Notes under the pieces: generated by a model
The model's database searches: none
What the model was told of the DNA's origin: nothing
What the model saw: only the letters and a program-made list of their open reading frames with translations
Source: Bos javanicus
Taxonomy: Eukaryota > Chordata > Mammalia > Artiodactyla > Bovidae
Reading direction: 5' to 3'
NCBI RefSeq assembly: GCF_032452875.1
Contig: NW_026893830.1
Span: forward strand, 62,001-126,000
Length of the DNA: 64,000 nucleotides
Program-made: the position numbers and the translations under genes
Shown: piece by piece, positions 12,830-27,100 of the stretch
How positions within the stretch are numbered: the first letter of the stretch is position 1
How the letters are laid out: every line of letters starts with the position of its first letter

Positions 12830-14146
12830 GATCACGTGACTGAGCATGCACTGTTCACATGGCTGATCACACACCTATCACGTGACTGATCATGCACTGA
12901 TCATGTGACTGATCATGCACTGATCACGTGGCTATCTTGCACTGATCACTTCGCTGATCATACACTCATCACGGGACTGATCATGCACTGATCACGGGCT
13001 ATCATGCATTGACTACCTGACTCCACATGCACTGATCACGTGGATGATCATGCACTGATCACTTGACTGACCATGCACTGATCACGTGGCTATCATGCAC
13101 TGATCACGTGACTGAACATGCACTGTTCACGTGGCTGATCACACACCTGTCACGTGACATATCATGCACTGATCACGTGGCACTCATGCACTGATCACGT
13201 GGCTGATCATACTCTGCTCACGTAACTCATTATGCACACATCACGTGGCTATCAGGCACTGCTCACGTGGTTCGTCATGGAATGATCACGAAGCTACCAT
13301 ATACTGGTCACGTGACTGATCATGCACAGATCACGTAAATGATCATGCACTGTTCACGTGACTGATCATGCACTGATCACGTGACTGATAATGCACTGAT
13401 CACGTGGCTATCATGCTCTGCTTACGTGGCTGATCATGCAACGATCACGTAGCAACCATGTACTGGTCTCGTGACTGATCATGCACTGATCACGTAACTG
13501 ATCCTGCACTGATCACGTGGCTCATCACGCACTGATCCGGTGGCTGATCACACACGTATCACGTGACTGATCATGCACTGATCACGTGACTAATCATGAA
13601 GTGATCACGTGGCTATCATGCACTGATCACGTGGATATCATGCACTGATCACGTTGCTGATCACACACGTATCACGTGACTGATCATGCACTGATCACGT
13701 GGCTATCATGCACTGATCACGTGGCTATCATGCACTGATATCATGCACTGGTCACGTGGCTTATCACACACGTATCACGTGACTGATCATGCACTGATCA
13801 CGTGGCTATCATGCACAGATCATGTGGCTGATAATGCAATGATCACGTAGCTACCATGCACTGGTCACGTGACTGTTCATGCACTCATCACGTGGCTGAT
13901 CATGCACTGATCACGTGACTGATCATGCACTGATCACGTGGCTGATCATGCACTGATCACGTGGCTATCATGCACTGATCACCTGGCTGATCATGCAATG
14001 ATCACGCAGCTACAATGTACTGGTCACATGACTGATCATGCACTGATCACGTAATAGATCATGCACTGATCACCTGGCTTATCATGCATTGATTATGTGA
14101 TTCATCATGTGCTGATCATGTTTGGTATCATACACTGATCATGTGC
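12830..14146. repeat. Decayed 23-mer zone between the homogeneous array and the 3.93-kb repeat
   Basis: 23-mers with frequent base changes (CATACACTCATCACGGG, CTATCTTGC, TCATTATGC, GTTCGTCATGG, ATCCTGC) and many CACGTG words changed. The register is still readable. It begins abruptly after the block at 12,589 and shares motifs with the 3.93-kb repeat that follows, so it is probably a worn edge copy of that repeat. Confidence 0.88.
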
Positions 14147-14332
14147 CTCTGGAGGCAATGAACAAAGAGCTGAGTAGGCAGGAATCAGTAGGCAATAATC
14201 ATGGAACTCAGCTCTGAGAAATCATGCTGCTCAGCTGGCATAATCAAGTAGATGAGCAGGCAGGAATTATGCAGCACAGATGGCAATTGTCAAGGAGATG
14301 AGCAGACAGTAATCACGAAGCTCAGCAGGCCC
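14147..14332 (+). repeat. Diverged 23-mer block, type B, 46 bp short
   Basis: Type B by AATGAACAAAG and CAGTAGGCAATAATC. GTCAAGGAGATGAGCAGACAG is continuous here: the 46-bp unit with GACAGGCAGGAATCGTAC, present in the other type-B blocks, is missing. This is an exact loss of two 23-mers. Confidence 0.88.
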
Positions 14333-14843
14333 TGATCACATGACTGAGCATGCACTGTTCACGTCGCTGATCACACACCTATCACGTGAATGATCATGCA
14401 CAGATCATGTGGCTGATCATGCAATGATCACGTAGCTACCATGTACTGGTCACGTGACTGTTCATGCACTCATCACGTGGCTGATCATGCACTGATCACG
14501 TGGCTATCATGCACTGATCACGAGACTGATCATGCAATGATCACGTAGCTACCATGTACTGGTCAGGTGACTGATCATGCACTGATCACGTAAATGATCA
14601 TGCACTGGTTATGTGGCTGATCATGCATTGATCACGTGACTGATCATGCACTGATCACGTGACTGATCATGCACTGATCACGTGACTTATCATGCACTGA
14701 TCACGTGGCTATCATGCACTGATACCGTGACTGAGCATGGACTGATCACATGACTATCATGTAGTGATCACGTGACTTAATGGCGCTGATAATGTGACTG
14801 ATCATGCGCTGATCATGTTTGCTATCATACACTGATCATGTGC
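14333..14843. repeat. Decayed 23-mers plus lead-in to the first 3.93-kb repeat copy
   Basis: Variable 23-mers with GCAATGATCACGTAGCTACC words and TCGCTGATCACACACC after the block, then the conserved type-A lead-in (CTTAATGGCGCTGATAATG). Confidence 0.88.
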
Positions 14844-15083
14844 CTCTGGAGGCAATAAACACAGAGCTGAGTAGGCACGAATCAAACAGTCAGCAGGCAA
14901 TAATCATGGAACTCAGCTGTGAGGAATCATGCTGCTCAGCTGGCAATAATCAAGCAGCTGAGCAGGCAGGAATTACGCAGCACAGCGGGAAATTGTCAAG
15001 CAGATGACAGGCAGGAATCGTGCAGCTCAGCTGGCAATTGTCAAGCAGATGAGCAGACAGGAATCACGAAGCTCAGCAGGCCC
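14844..15083 (+). repeat. Diverged block, type A, copy 1
   Basis: Higher-order-repeat form of type A, with AATAAACACAGAG and GCACAGCGGGAAATTG. The change removes the CAGCTGG word present in the left array. Confidence 0.9.
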
Positions 15084-16632
15084 TGATCATGTGACTGAGC
15101 ATGCACTGTTCACGTGGCTGATCATACACTGATCACGTGATTGATCATGCACTGATCACTTGGATATCATGCACTGATCACGTGGCTGATCATACACTGA
15201 TCACATGACTGCCCATGCACTGATCACGTGGATGATCATATGCTGATCATGTGACAGATCATGCAGGGATTATGTGGCGATCATGCACTGATCAAGTGGC
15301 TGATCATACTCTGCTCACGAAACTGATCATGCACTGATCACGTGGCTATCATCCACTGCTCACGTGGCTGATCATGCAGTGATTACTTAGCTACCGTGTA
15401 CTGGTCACCTGAGTGATCATGCACTGATCACGTAATTGATCATGCACTGATCATGTGGCTGATCATGCACTGATCACGTGGCTGATCATACACTGGTCAC
15501 GTGACTGATCATGCACTGATCACGTGACTGATCATGCACTGATCACGGGACTGATTATGCACTGATCACTTGGCTGGTCATACACTGATCACGTGCTGGG
15601 TCATGAACTGATCACGTGGCTGATCATGCACTGATCACTTGGCTGGTCATACACTGATCACGTGACTGATCATGCACTGATACCGTGGCTGATCAAGCAC
15701 TGATCACGTGGCTATAATGCACTTCTCACGTGGCTGATCATGCAATGATCACGCAGCTACCCTGTACTGGTCACATGACTGATATTGCACTGATCACGTG
15801 ACTGATCATGCACAGATCACGAAAATGATCATGGACTGTTCACGTGACTGATCATGTACTGATCACGTGACTGATCATGCACTGATCACCTGACTCATCA
15901 TGCACTGATCATGTGGCTGATCATGCAATGATCACGTAGCAACCATGTACTGGTCACGTGACTGATCATGCACTGATCACGTAATTAATCCTGCACTGAT
16001 CACCTGACTCATCATGCACTGATCCGGTGGCTGATCACACACGTATCACGTGACTGATCATGTACAGATCACTTGACTAATCATGAAGTGATCACGTGGC
16101 TATCCTGCACTGATCACGTGGATATCATGCACTGATCACGTTACTGATCACACACGTATCACGTGACTGATCATGCACTGATCACGTGGCTATCATGCAC
16201 TGATCACGTGGCTATAATGCACTGATATCATGCACTGGTCACGTGGCTTATCACACACGTATCACGTGACTGATCATGCACTGATCACGTGGCTATCATG
16301 CACAGATCATGTGGCTGATCATGCAATGATCACGTAGCTACCATGTACTGGTCACGTGACTGTTCATGCACTCATCACGTGGCTGATCATGCACTGATCA
16401 CGTGACTGATCATGCACTGATCACGTGGCTGATCATGCACTGATCACGTGGCTCCAATGCACTGCTCACCTGGCTGATCATGCAATGATCACGCAGCTAC
16501 ATGTACTGGTCACATGACTGATCATGCACTGATCACGTAATAGATCATGCACTGATCACCTGGCTTATCATGCATTGATTATGTGATTCATCATGTGCTG
16601 ATCATGTTTGGTGTCATACACTGATCATGTGC

Positions 16633-16863
16633 CTCTGGAGGCAATGAACAAAGAGCTGAGTAGGCAGGAATCAGTAGGCAATAATCATGGAACTCAGCTC
16701 TGAGAAATCATGCTGCTCAGCTGGCAATAATCAAGTAGATGAGCAGGCAGGAATTATGCAGCACAGATGGCAATTGTCAAGGAGATGACAGGCAGGAATC
16801 GTACAGCTCAGCTGGCAATTGTCAAGCAGATGAGCAGACAGTAATCACGAAGCTCAGCAGGCC
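16633..16863 (+). repeat. Diverged block, type B, copy 1
   Basis: Marked by AATGAACAAAG, CAGTAGGCAATAATCATGG, GCACAGATGG and GGAATCGTACAGC. Confidence 0.9.
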
Positions 16864-17691
16864 CTGATCACATGACTGAGCATGCACTGTTCATGTCGCT
16901 GATCACACACCTATCACGTGAATGATCATGCACTGACCACGTGGCTCTCATGCACAGATCACGTGATTCTGCATGCACTGATCACGTAATTGTATGCACT
17001 GCTCACGTGGCTATCATGCACTGATGACGTGGCTGATCATGCACTGATCATGTGACTGATCAAGCACTGATCACGTAGCTATCTTGCACTGGTCACTTGG
17101 CTGATCAGACACTCATCATGGGACTGATCGTGCACTGATTGCGGCGCTATAATGCATTGACTACATGACTCCACATGCACTGATCACGTGCATGATCATG
17201 CACTGATCACGTGGCTATCATGCACTGATCATTTGGCTGGTCATACACTGATCATGTGCCTGGTCATGCACTGATCATGTGGCTGATCATGCACTGATCA
17301 CGTGACTGATCATGCACTGATCACGTGTCTATCATGCACTGATCACGTGGCTATCATGCACAGATCACGTGGCTGATCATGCAATGATCACGTAGCTACC
17401 ATGTACTGGTCACGTGACTGATCATGCACTGATCACGTGGCTGATCATGCACTGATCACGTGACTGATCATGCACTGATCTCGTGGCTGATCATGAACTG
17501 ATCACGTGGCTATCATGCACTGCTCACGTGGCTGATCATGCAATGATCACGCAGCTACCATGTACTGGTCACATGACTGATCATGCACTGATCACGTACT
17601 TGATCATGCACTGATCACCTGGCTTATCATGCATTGATCATGTGACTCATCATGTGCTGATCATGTTTGGTGTCATACACTGATCATGTGC

Positions 17692-17938
17692 CTCTGGAGG
17701 CAATGAACACAGAGCTGGGTAGGCAGGAATCATTCAGCAGGCAATAATCATGGAACTCAGCTCTGAGAAATCATGCTGCTCAGCTGGCAATAATCAAGTA
17801 GATGAGCAGGCAGGAATTACGCAGCACAGGTGGCAAATGTCAAGGAGATGACAGGCAGGAATCGTGCAGCTCAGCTGGCAATTGTCAAGCAGATGAGCAG
17901 ACAGTAATCACGCAGCTCAGCAGGCCCTGATCACGTGA
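17692..17938 (+). repeat. Diverged block, type C, copy 1
   Basis: Marked by AATGAACACAGAGCTGGG, AATCATTCAGC and GGTGGCAAATGTC. This copy still reads AATAATCATGG, whereas later type-C copies read AATAATCTTGG. Confidence 0.9.
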
Positions 17939-18776
17939 CTGAGCATGCACTGTTCACTTGGATGATCACACACCTATCACGTGACTGATCATGCACTTAT
18001 CACGTGGCTCTCATGCACTCATCACGTGATTGCACATGCACTGATCACATAATTGTATGCACTGATCACGTGGCTATCATGCACTGATGACCTGGGTGAT
18101 CATGCACTGATCATGTGACTGATCATGCACTGATCACGTAGCTATCTTGCACTGATCACTTGGCTGCTCATGCACTGATCACGTGACTGCACATGCACTG
18201 ATCACGTGACTTATCATGCACTGATCACGTAGCTATCTTGCACTGATCACTTGTCTGATCATACACTCATCACGGGATTGATCGTGCACTGATTACGGCG
18301 CTATCATGCATTGACTACATGACTCACATGCACTGATCACGTGGATGATCATGCACTGATCACGTGACTGACCATGCACTGATCACGTGACTGATTATGC
18401 ACTGATTACGTGGCTGATCATGCACTGATCACGTGGCTATCATGCACTGATCACGAGACTGATCATGCAATGATCGCGTAGCTACCATGTACTGGTCAGG
18501 TGACTGATCATGCACTGATCACGTAAATGATCATGCACTGGTCATGTGGCTGATCATGCATTGATCACGTGACTGATCATGCACTGATCACGTGACTGAT
18601 CATGCACTGATCACGTGACTTATCATGCACTGATCACGTGGCTATCATGCACTGATACCGTGACTGAGCATGGACTGATCACATGACTATCATGTAGTGA
18701 TCACGTGACTTAATGGCGCTGATCATGTGACTGATCATGCGCTGATCATGTTTGCTATCATACACTGATCATGTGC

Positions 18777-19018
18777 CTCTGGAGGCAATAAACACAGAGC
18801 TGAGTAGGCACGAATCAAACAGTCAGCAGGCAATAATCATGGAACTCAGCTGTGAGGAATCATGCTGCTCAGCTGGCAATAATCAAGCAGCTGAGCAGGC
18901 AGGAATTACGCAGCACAGCTGGAAATTGTCAAGCAGATGACAGGCAGGAATCGTGCAGCTCAGCTGGCAATTGTCAAGCAGATGAGCAGACAGGAATCAC
19001 GAAGCTCAGCAGGCCCTG
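18777..19018 (+). repeat. Diverged block, type A, copy 2
   Basis: The only type-A block in the higher-order array that keeps CACAGCTGGAAATTG (others have CAGCGGG). Confidence 0.9.
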
Positions 19019-20567
19019 ATCATGTGACTGAGCATGCACTGTTCACGTGGCTGATCATCCACTGATCACGTGATTGATCATGCACTGATCACTTGGATAT
19101 CATGCACTGATCACGTGGCTGATCATACACTGATCACATGACTGCCCATGCACTGATCACGTGGATGATCATATGCTGATCATGTGACAGATCATGCAGG
19201 GATTATGTGGCGATCATGCACTGATCAAGTGGCTGATCATACTCTGCTCACGAAACTGATCATGCACTGATCACGTGGCTATCATCCACTGCTCACGTGG
19301 CTGATCATGCAGTGATTACTTAGCTACCGTGTACTGGTCACCTGAGTGATCATGCACTGATCACGTAATTGATCATGCACTGATCATGTGGCTGATCATG
19401 CACTGATCACGTGGCTGATCATACACTGGTCACGTGACTGATCATGCACTGATCACGTGACTGATCATGCACTGATCACGGGACTGATTATGCACTGATC
19501 ACTTGGCTGGTCATACACTGATCACGTGCTGGGTCATGAACTGATCACGTGGCTGATCATGCACTGATCACTTGGCTGGTCATACACTGATCACGTGACT
19601 GATCATGCACTGATACCGTGGCTGATCAAGCACTGATCACGTGGCTATAATGCACTTATCACGTGGCTGATCATGCAATGATCACGTAGCTATCCTGTAC
19701 TGGTCACATGACTGATATTGCACTGATCACGTGACTGATCATGCACAGATCACGAAAATGATCATGGACTGTTCACGTGACTGATCATGTACTGATCACG
19801 TGACTGATCATGCACTGATCACCTGACTCATCATGCACTGATCACGTGGCTGATCATGCAATGATCACGTAGCAACCATGTACTGGTCACGTGACTGATC
19901 ATGCACTGATCACGTAATTAATCCTGCACTGATCACCTGACTCATCATGCACTGATCCGGTGGCTGATCACACACGTATCACGTGACTGATCATGTACAG
20001 ATCACTTGACTAATCATGAAGTGATCACGTGGCTATCCTGCACTGATCACGTGGATATAATGCACTGATCACGTTACTGATCATACACTGATCACGTAAC
20101 TGATCATGCACTGATCACGTGGCTATCATGCACTGATCACGTGGCTGATAATGCACTGATATCATGCACTGGTCACGTGGCTTATCACACACTGATCACG
20201 TGACTGATCATGCACTGATCACGTGGCTATCATGCACAGATCATGTGGCTGATCATGCAATGATCACGTAGCTACCATGTACTGGTCACGTGACTGTTCA
20301 TGCACTCATCACGTGGCTGATCATGCACTGATCACGTGACTGATCATGCACTGATCACGTGGCTGATCATGCACTGATCACATGGCTCCAATGCACTGCT
20401 CACCTGGCTGATCATGCAATGATCACGCAGCTACAATGTACTGGTCACATGACTGATCATGCACTGATCACGTAATAGATCATGCACTGATCACCTGGCT
20501 TATCATGCATTGATTATGTGATTCATCATGTGCTGTTCATGTTTGGTGTCATACACTGATCATGTGC

Positions 20568-20799
20568 CTCTGGAGGCAATGAACAAAGAGCTGAGTAGGC
20601 AGGAATCAGTAGGCAATAATCATGGAACTCAGCTCTGAGAAATCATGCTGCTCAGCTGGCAATAATCAAGTAGATGAGCAGGCAGGAATTATGCAGCACA
20701 GATGGCAATTGTCAAGGAGATGACAGGCAGGAATCGTACAGCTCAGCTGGCAATTGTCAAGCAGATGAGCAGACAGTAATCACGAAGCTCAGCAGGCCC
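20568..20799 (+). repeat. Diverged block, type B, copy 2
   Basis: Standard type B. Its lead-in has CTGTTCATGTTTGG where others have CTGATCATGTTTGG. Confidence 0.9.
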
Positions 20800-21316
20800 T
20801 GATCACATGACTGAGCATGCACTGTTCACGTCGCTGATCACACACCTATCACGTGAATGATCATGCACTGACCACGTGGCTCTCATGCACAGATCACGTG
20901 ATTCTGCATGCACTGATCACGTAATTGTATGCACTGCTCACGTGGCTATCATGCACTGATGACGTGGCTGATCATGCACTGATCATGTGACTGATCATGC
21001 ACTGATCACGTAGCTATCTTGCACTGGTCACTTGGCTGATCAGACACTCATCATGGGACTGATCGTGCACTGATTGCGGCGCTATAATGCATTGACTACA
21101 TGACTCCACATGCACTGATCACGTGCATGATCATGCACTGATCACGTGGCTATCATGCACTGATCATTTGGCTGGTCATACACTGATCATGTGCCTGGTC
21201 ATGCACTGATCATGTGGCTGATCATGCACTGATCACGTGACTGATCATGCACTGATCACGTGTCTGATCATGCACTGATCACGTGGCTATCATGCACAGA
21301 TCACGTGGCTGATCAT

Positions 21317-21770
21317 GCAATGCTCACGTAGCTACCATGTACTGGTCACGTGACTGATCATGCACTGATCACGTGGCTGATCATGCACTGATCACGTGAC
21401 TGATCATGCACTGATCTCTTGGCTGATCATGAACTGATCACGTGGCTATCATGCACTGCTCACGTGGCTGATCATGCAATGATCACGCAGCTACCATGTA
21501 CTGGTCACGTGACTGATCATGCACTGCTCACGTGGCTGATCATGCAATGCTCACGTAGCTACCATGTACTGGTCACGTGACTGATCATGCACTGATCACG
21601 TGGCTGATCATGCACTGATCACGTGACTGATCATGCACTGATCTCGTGGCTGATCATGAACTGATCACGTGGCTATCATGCACTGCTCACGTGGCTGATC
21701 ATGCAATGATCACGCAGCTACCATGTACTGGTCACATGACTGATCATGCACTGATCACGTACTTGATCAT
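21317..21770 (+). repeat. 227-bp tandem duplication in copy 2
   Basis: Two head-to-tail copies of a ten-monomer segment, about 227 bp each. The first copy has CTGATCTCTTGGC and the second CTGATCTCGTGGC, so they have diverged slightly. The same duplication sits in copy 3 and near 47.7 kb. Confidence 0.88.
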
Positions 21771-21854
21771 GCACTGATCACCTGGCTTATCATGCATTGA
21801 TCATGTGACTCATCATGTGCTGATCATGTTTGGTGTCATACACTGATCATGTGC

Positions 21855-22089
21855 CTCTGGAGGCAATGAACACAGAGCTGGGTAGGCAGGAATCATTCAG
21901 CAGGCAATAATCTTGGAACTCAGCTCTGAGAAATCATGCTGCTCAGCTGGCAATAATCAAGTAGATGAGCAGGCAGGAATTACGCAGCACAGGTGGCAAA
22001 TGTCAAGGAGATGACAGGCAGGAATCGTGCAGCTCAGCTGGCAATTGTCAAGCAGATGAGCAGACAGTAATCACGCAGCTCAGCAGGCC
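21855..22089 (+). repeat. Diverged block, type C, copy 2
   Basis: Type C with AATAATCTTGG, the form shared by all later copies. Confidence 0.9.
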
Positions 22090-22939
22090 CTGATCACGTG
22101 ACTGAGCATGCACTGTTCACTTGGATGATCACACACCTATCACGTGACTGATCATGCACTTATCACGTGGCTCTCATGCACTCATCACGTGATTGCACAT
22201 GCACTGATCACATAATTGTATGCACTGATCACGTGGCTATCATGCACTGATGACCTGGGTGATCATGCACTGATCATGTGACTGATCATGCACTGATCAC
22301 GTAGCTATCTTGCACTGATCACTTGGCTGCTCATGCACTGATCACGTGACTGCACATGCACTGATCACGTGACATATCATGCACTGATCACGTAGCTATC
22401 TTGCACTGATCACTTGTCTGATCATACACTCATCACGGGATTGATCGTGCACTGATTACGGGGCTATCATGCATTGACTACATGACTCACATGCACTGAT
22501 CACGTGGATGATCATGCACTGATCACGTGACTGACCATGCACTGATCACGTGACTGATTATGCACTGATTACGTGGCTGATCATGCACTGATCACGTGGC
22601 TATCATGCACTGATCACGAGACTGATCATGCAATGATCACGTAGCTACCATGTACTGGTCAGGTGACTGATCATGCACTGATCACGTAAATGATCATGCA
22701 CTGGTCATGTGGCTGATCATGCATTGATCACGTGACTGATCATGCACTGATCACGTGACTGATCATGCACTGATCACGTGACTTATCATGCACTGATCAC
22801 GTGGCTATCATGCACTGATACCGTGACTGAGCATGGACTGATCACATGACTATCATGTAGTGATCACGTGACTTAATGGCGCTGATCATGTGACTGATCA
22901 TGCGCTGATCATGTTTGCTATCATACACTGATCATGTGC

Positions 22940-23179
22940 CTCTGGAGGCAATAAACACAGAGCTGAGTAGGCACGAATCAAACAGTCAGCAGGCAATAAT
23001 CATGGAACTCAGCTGTGAGGAATCATGCTGCTCAGCTGGCAATAATCAAGCAGCTGAGCAGGCAGGAATTACGCAGCACAGCGGGAAATTGTCAAGCAGA
23101 TGACAGGCAGGAATCGTGCAGCTCAGCTGGCAATTGTCAAGCAGATGAGCAGACAGGAATCACGAAGCTCAGCAGGCCC
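22940..23179 (+). repeat. Diverged block, type A, copy 3
   Basis: Standard higher-order form with CAGCGGGAAATTG. Confidence 0.9.
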
Positions 23180-24729
23180 TGATCATGTGACTGAGCATGC
23201 ACTGTTCACGTGGCTGATCATACACTGATCACGTGATTGATCATGCACTGATCACTTGGATATCATGCACTGATCACGTGGCTGATCATACACTGATCAC
23301 ATGACTGCCCATGCACTGATCACGTGGATGATCATATGCTGATCATGTGACAGATCATGCAGGGATTATGTGGCGATCATGCACTGATCAAGTGGCTGAT
23401 CATACTCTGCTCACGAAACTGATCATGCACTGATCACGTGGCTATCATCCACTGCTCACGTGGCTGATCATGCAGTGATTACTTAGCTACCGTGTACTGG
23501 TCACCTGAGTGATCATGCACTGATCACGTAATTGATCATGCACTGATCATGTGGCTGATCATGCACTGATCACGTGGCTGATCATACACTGGTCACGTGA
23601 CTGATCATGCACTGATCACGTGACTGATCATGCACTGATCACGGGACTGATTATGCACTGATCACTTGGCTGGTCATACACTGATCACGTGCTGGGTCAT
23701 GAACTGATCACGTGGCTGATCATGCACTGATCACTTGGCTGGTCATACACTGATCACGTGACTGATCATGCACTGATACCGTGGCTGATCAAGCACTGAT
23801 CACGTGGCTATAATGCACTTCTCACGTGGCTGATCATGCAATGATCACGCAGCTACCCTGTACTGGTCACATGACTGATATTGCACTGATCACGTGACTG
23901 ATCATGCACAGATCACGAAAATGATCATGGACTGTTCACGTGACTGATCATGTACTGATCACGTGACTGATCATGCACTGATCACCTGACTCATCATGCA
24001 CTGATCACGTGGCTGATCATGCAATGATCACGTAGCAACCATGTACTGGTCACGTGACTGATCATGCACTGATCACGTAATTAATCCTGCACTGATCACC
24101 TGACTCATCACGCACTGATCCGGTGGCTGATCACACACGTATCACGTGACTGATCATGTACAGATCACTTGACTAATCATGAAGTGATCACGTGGCTATC
24201 CTGCACTGATCACGTGGATATCATGCACTGATCACGTTACTGATCACACACGTATCACGTGACTGATCATGCACTGATCACGTGGCTATCATGCACTGAT
24301 CACGTGGCTATAATGCACTGATATCATGCACTGGTCACGTGGCTTATCACACACGTATCACGTGACTGATCATGCACTGATCACGTGGCTATCATGCACA
24401 GATCATGTGGCTGATCATGCAATGATCACGTAGCTACCATGTACTGGTCACATGACTGTTCATGCACTCATCACGTGGCTGATCATGCACTGATCACGTG
24501 ACTGATCATGCACTGATCACGTGGCTGATCATGCACTGATCACGTGGCTCTCATGCACTGCTCACCTGGCTGATCATGCAATGATCACGCAGCTACAATG
24601 TACTGGTCACATGACTGATCATGCACTGATCACGTAATAGATCATGCACTGATCACCTGGCTTATCATGCATTGATTATGTGATTCATCATGTGCTGATC
24701 ATGTTTGGTGTCATACACTGATCATGTGC

Positions 24730-24960
24730 CTCTGGAGGCAATGAACAAAGAGCTGAGTAGGCAGGAATCAGTAGGCAATAATCATGGAACTCAGCTCTGA
24801 GAAATCATGCTGCTCAGCTGGCAATAATCAAGTAGATGAGCAGGCAGGAATTATGCAGCACAGATGGCAATTGTCAAGGAGATGACAGGCAGGAATCGTA
24901 CAGCTCAGCTGGCAATTGTCAAGCAGATGAGCAGACAGTAATCCCGAAGCTCAGCAGGCC
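24730..24960 (+). repeat. Diverged block, type B, copy 3
   Basis: Private change: GTAATCCCGAAGC where others have GTAATCACGAAGC. Confidence 0.9.
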
Positions 24961-25477
24961 CTGATCACATGACTGAGCATGCACTGTTCACGTCGCTGAT
25001 CACACACCTATCACGTGAATGATCATGCACTGACCACGTGGCTCTCATGCACAGATCACGTGATTCTGCATGCACTGATCACGTAATTGTATGCACTGCT
25101 CACGTGGCTATCATGCACTGATGACGTGGCTGATCATGCACTGATCATGTGACTGATCATGCACTGATCACGTAGCTATCTTGCACTGGTCACTTGGCTG
25201 ATCAGACACTCATCATGGGACTGATCGTGCACTGATTGCGGCGCTATAATGCATTGACTACATGACTCCACATGCACTGATCACGTGCATGATCATGCAC
25301 TGATCACGTGGCTATCATGCACTGATCATTTGGCTGGTCATACACTGATCATGTGCCTGGTCATGCACTGATCATGTGGCTGATCATGCACTGATCACGT
25401 GACTGATCATGCACTGATCACGTGTCTATCATGCACTGATCACGTGGCTATCATGCACAGATCACGTGGCTGATCAT

Positions 25478-25931
25478 GCAATGCTCACGTAGCTACCATG
25501 TACTGGTCACGTGACTGATCATGCACTGATCACGTGGCTGATCATGCACTGATCACGTGACTGATCATGCACTGATCTCTTGGCTGATCATGAACTGATC
25601 ACGTGGCTATCATGCACTGCTCACGTGGCTGATCATGCAATGATCACGCAGCTACCATGTACTGGTCACGTGACTGATCATGCACTGCTCACGTGGCTGA
25701 TCATGCAATGCTCACGTAGCTACCATGTACTGGTCACGTGACTGATCATGCACTGATCACGTGGCTGATCATGCACTGATCACGTGACTGATCATGCACT
25801 GATCTCGTGGCTGATCATGAACTGATCACGTGGCTATCATGCACTGCTCACGTGGCTGATCATGCAATGATCACGCAGCTACCATGTACTGGTCACATGA
25901 CTGATCATGCACTGATCACGTACTTGATCAT
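25478..25931 (+). repeat. 227-bp tandem duplication in copy 3
   Basis: GCAATGCTCACGTAGC at 25,478 and 25,705. Both halves carry the same CTCTTGGC/CTCGTGGC difference as in copy 2. Confidence 0.88.
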
Positions 25932-26015
25932 GCACTGATCACCTGGCTTATCATGCATTGATCATGTGACTCATCATGTGCTGATCATGTTTGGTGTCAT
26001 ACACTGATCATGTGC

Positions 26016-26250
26016 CTCTGGAGGCAATGAACACAGAGCTGGGTAGGCAGGAATCATTCAGCAGGCAATAATCTTGGAACTCAGCTCTGAGAAATCATGC
26101 TGCTCAGCTGGCAATAATCAAGTAGATGAGCAGGCAGGAATTACGCAGCACAGGTGGCAAATGTCAAGGAGATGACAGGCAGGAATCGTGCAGCTCAGCT
26201 GGCAATTGTCAAGCAGATGAGCAGACAGTAATCACGCAGCTCAGCAGGCC
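26016..26250 (+). repeat. Diverged block, type C, copy 3
   Basis: Standard type C with AATAATCTTGG. Confidence 0.9.
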
Positions 26251-27100
26251 CTGATCACGTGACTGAGCATGCACTGTTCACTTGGATGATCACACACCTA
26301 TCACGTGACTGATCATGCACTTATCACGTGGCTCTCATGCACTCATCACGTGATTGCACATGTACTGATCACATAATTGTATGCACTGATCACGTGGCTA
26401 TCATGCACTGATGACCTGGGTGATCATGCACTGATCATGTGACTGATCATGCACTGATCACGTAGCTATCTTGCACTGATCACTTGGCTGCTCATGCACT
26501 GATCACGTGACTGCACATGCACTGATCACGTGACTTATCATGCACTGATCACGTAGCTATCTTGCACTGATCATTTGTCTGATCATACACTCATCACGGG
26601 ATTGATCGTGCACTGATTACGGCGCTATCATGCATTGACTACATGACTCACATGCACTGATCACGTGGATGATCATGCACTGATCACGTGACTGACCATG
26701 CACTGATCACGTGACTGATTATGCACTGATTACGTGGCTGATCATGCACTGATCACGTGGCTATCATGCACTGATCACGAGACTGATCATGCAATGATCA
26801 CGTAGCTACCATGTACTGGTCAGGTGACTGATCATGCACTGATCACGTAAATGATCATGCACTGGTCATGTGGCTGATCATGCATTGATCACGTGACTGA
26901 TCATGCACTGATCACGTGACTGATCATGCACTGATCACGTGACTTATCATGCACTGATCACGTGGCTATCATGCACTGATACCGTGACTGAGCATGGACT
27001 GATCACATGACTATCATGTAGTGATCACGTGACTTAATGGCGCTGATCATGTGACTGATCATGCGCTGATCATGTTTGCTATCATACACTGATCATGTGC

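Larger units (their letters stand above)
14844..18776 (+). repeat. 3.93-kb higher-order repeat, copy 1
   Basis: Period of 3,933 bp from one type-A block to the next. It contains a type-A block at its start, a type-B block 1,789 bp later and a type-C block 1,059 bp after that, separated by diverged but ordered 23-mers. The order of monomer variants (CATGCAGGGATTATG, ATCCGGTGGCTGATC, GATTGCGGCGC and so on) is the same in all later copies, which makes this a true higher-order repeat and not random variation. Confidence 0.93.
18777..22939 (+). repeat. 3.93-kb higher-order repeat, copy 2 (long form, 4,163 bp)
   Basis: Same order of blocks as copy 1, plus an extra ~227 bp between blocks B and C. 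The GCAATGCTCACGTAGC variant appears at 21,317 and again at 21,544. Confidence 0.93.
22940..27100 (+). repeat. 3.93-kb higher-order repeat, copy 3 (long form, 4,161 bp)
   Basis: Nearly identical to copy 2, including the extra 227 bp. Blocks are at 22,940 (A), 24,730 (B) and 26,016 (C). Confidence 0.93.

Noticed and set aside
14819..15007. Recurring ~62-codon open frame in every type-A block (same at 1,376, 18,752, 49,253 and others)
   Set aside because: It starts at TTG, lies wholly in 23-mer-derived repeat, and its recurrence follows from the repeat itself. A 23-bp unit shifts frame each copy and happens to avoid stops here. There is no promoter or Kozak context.
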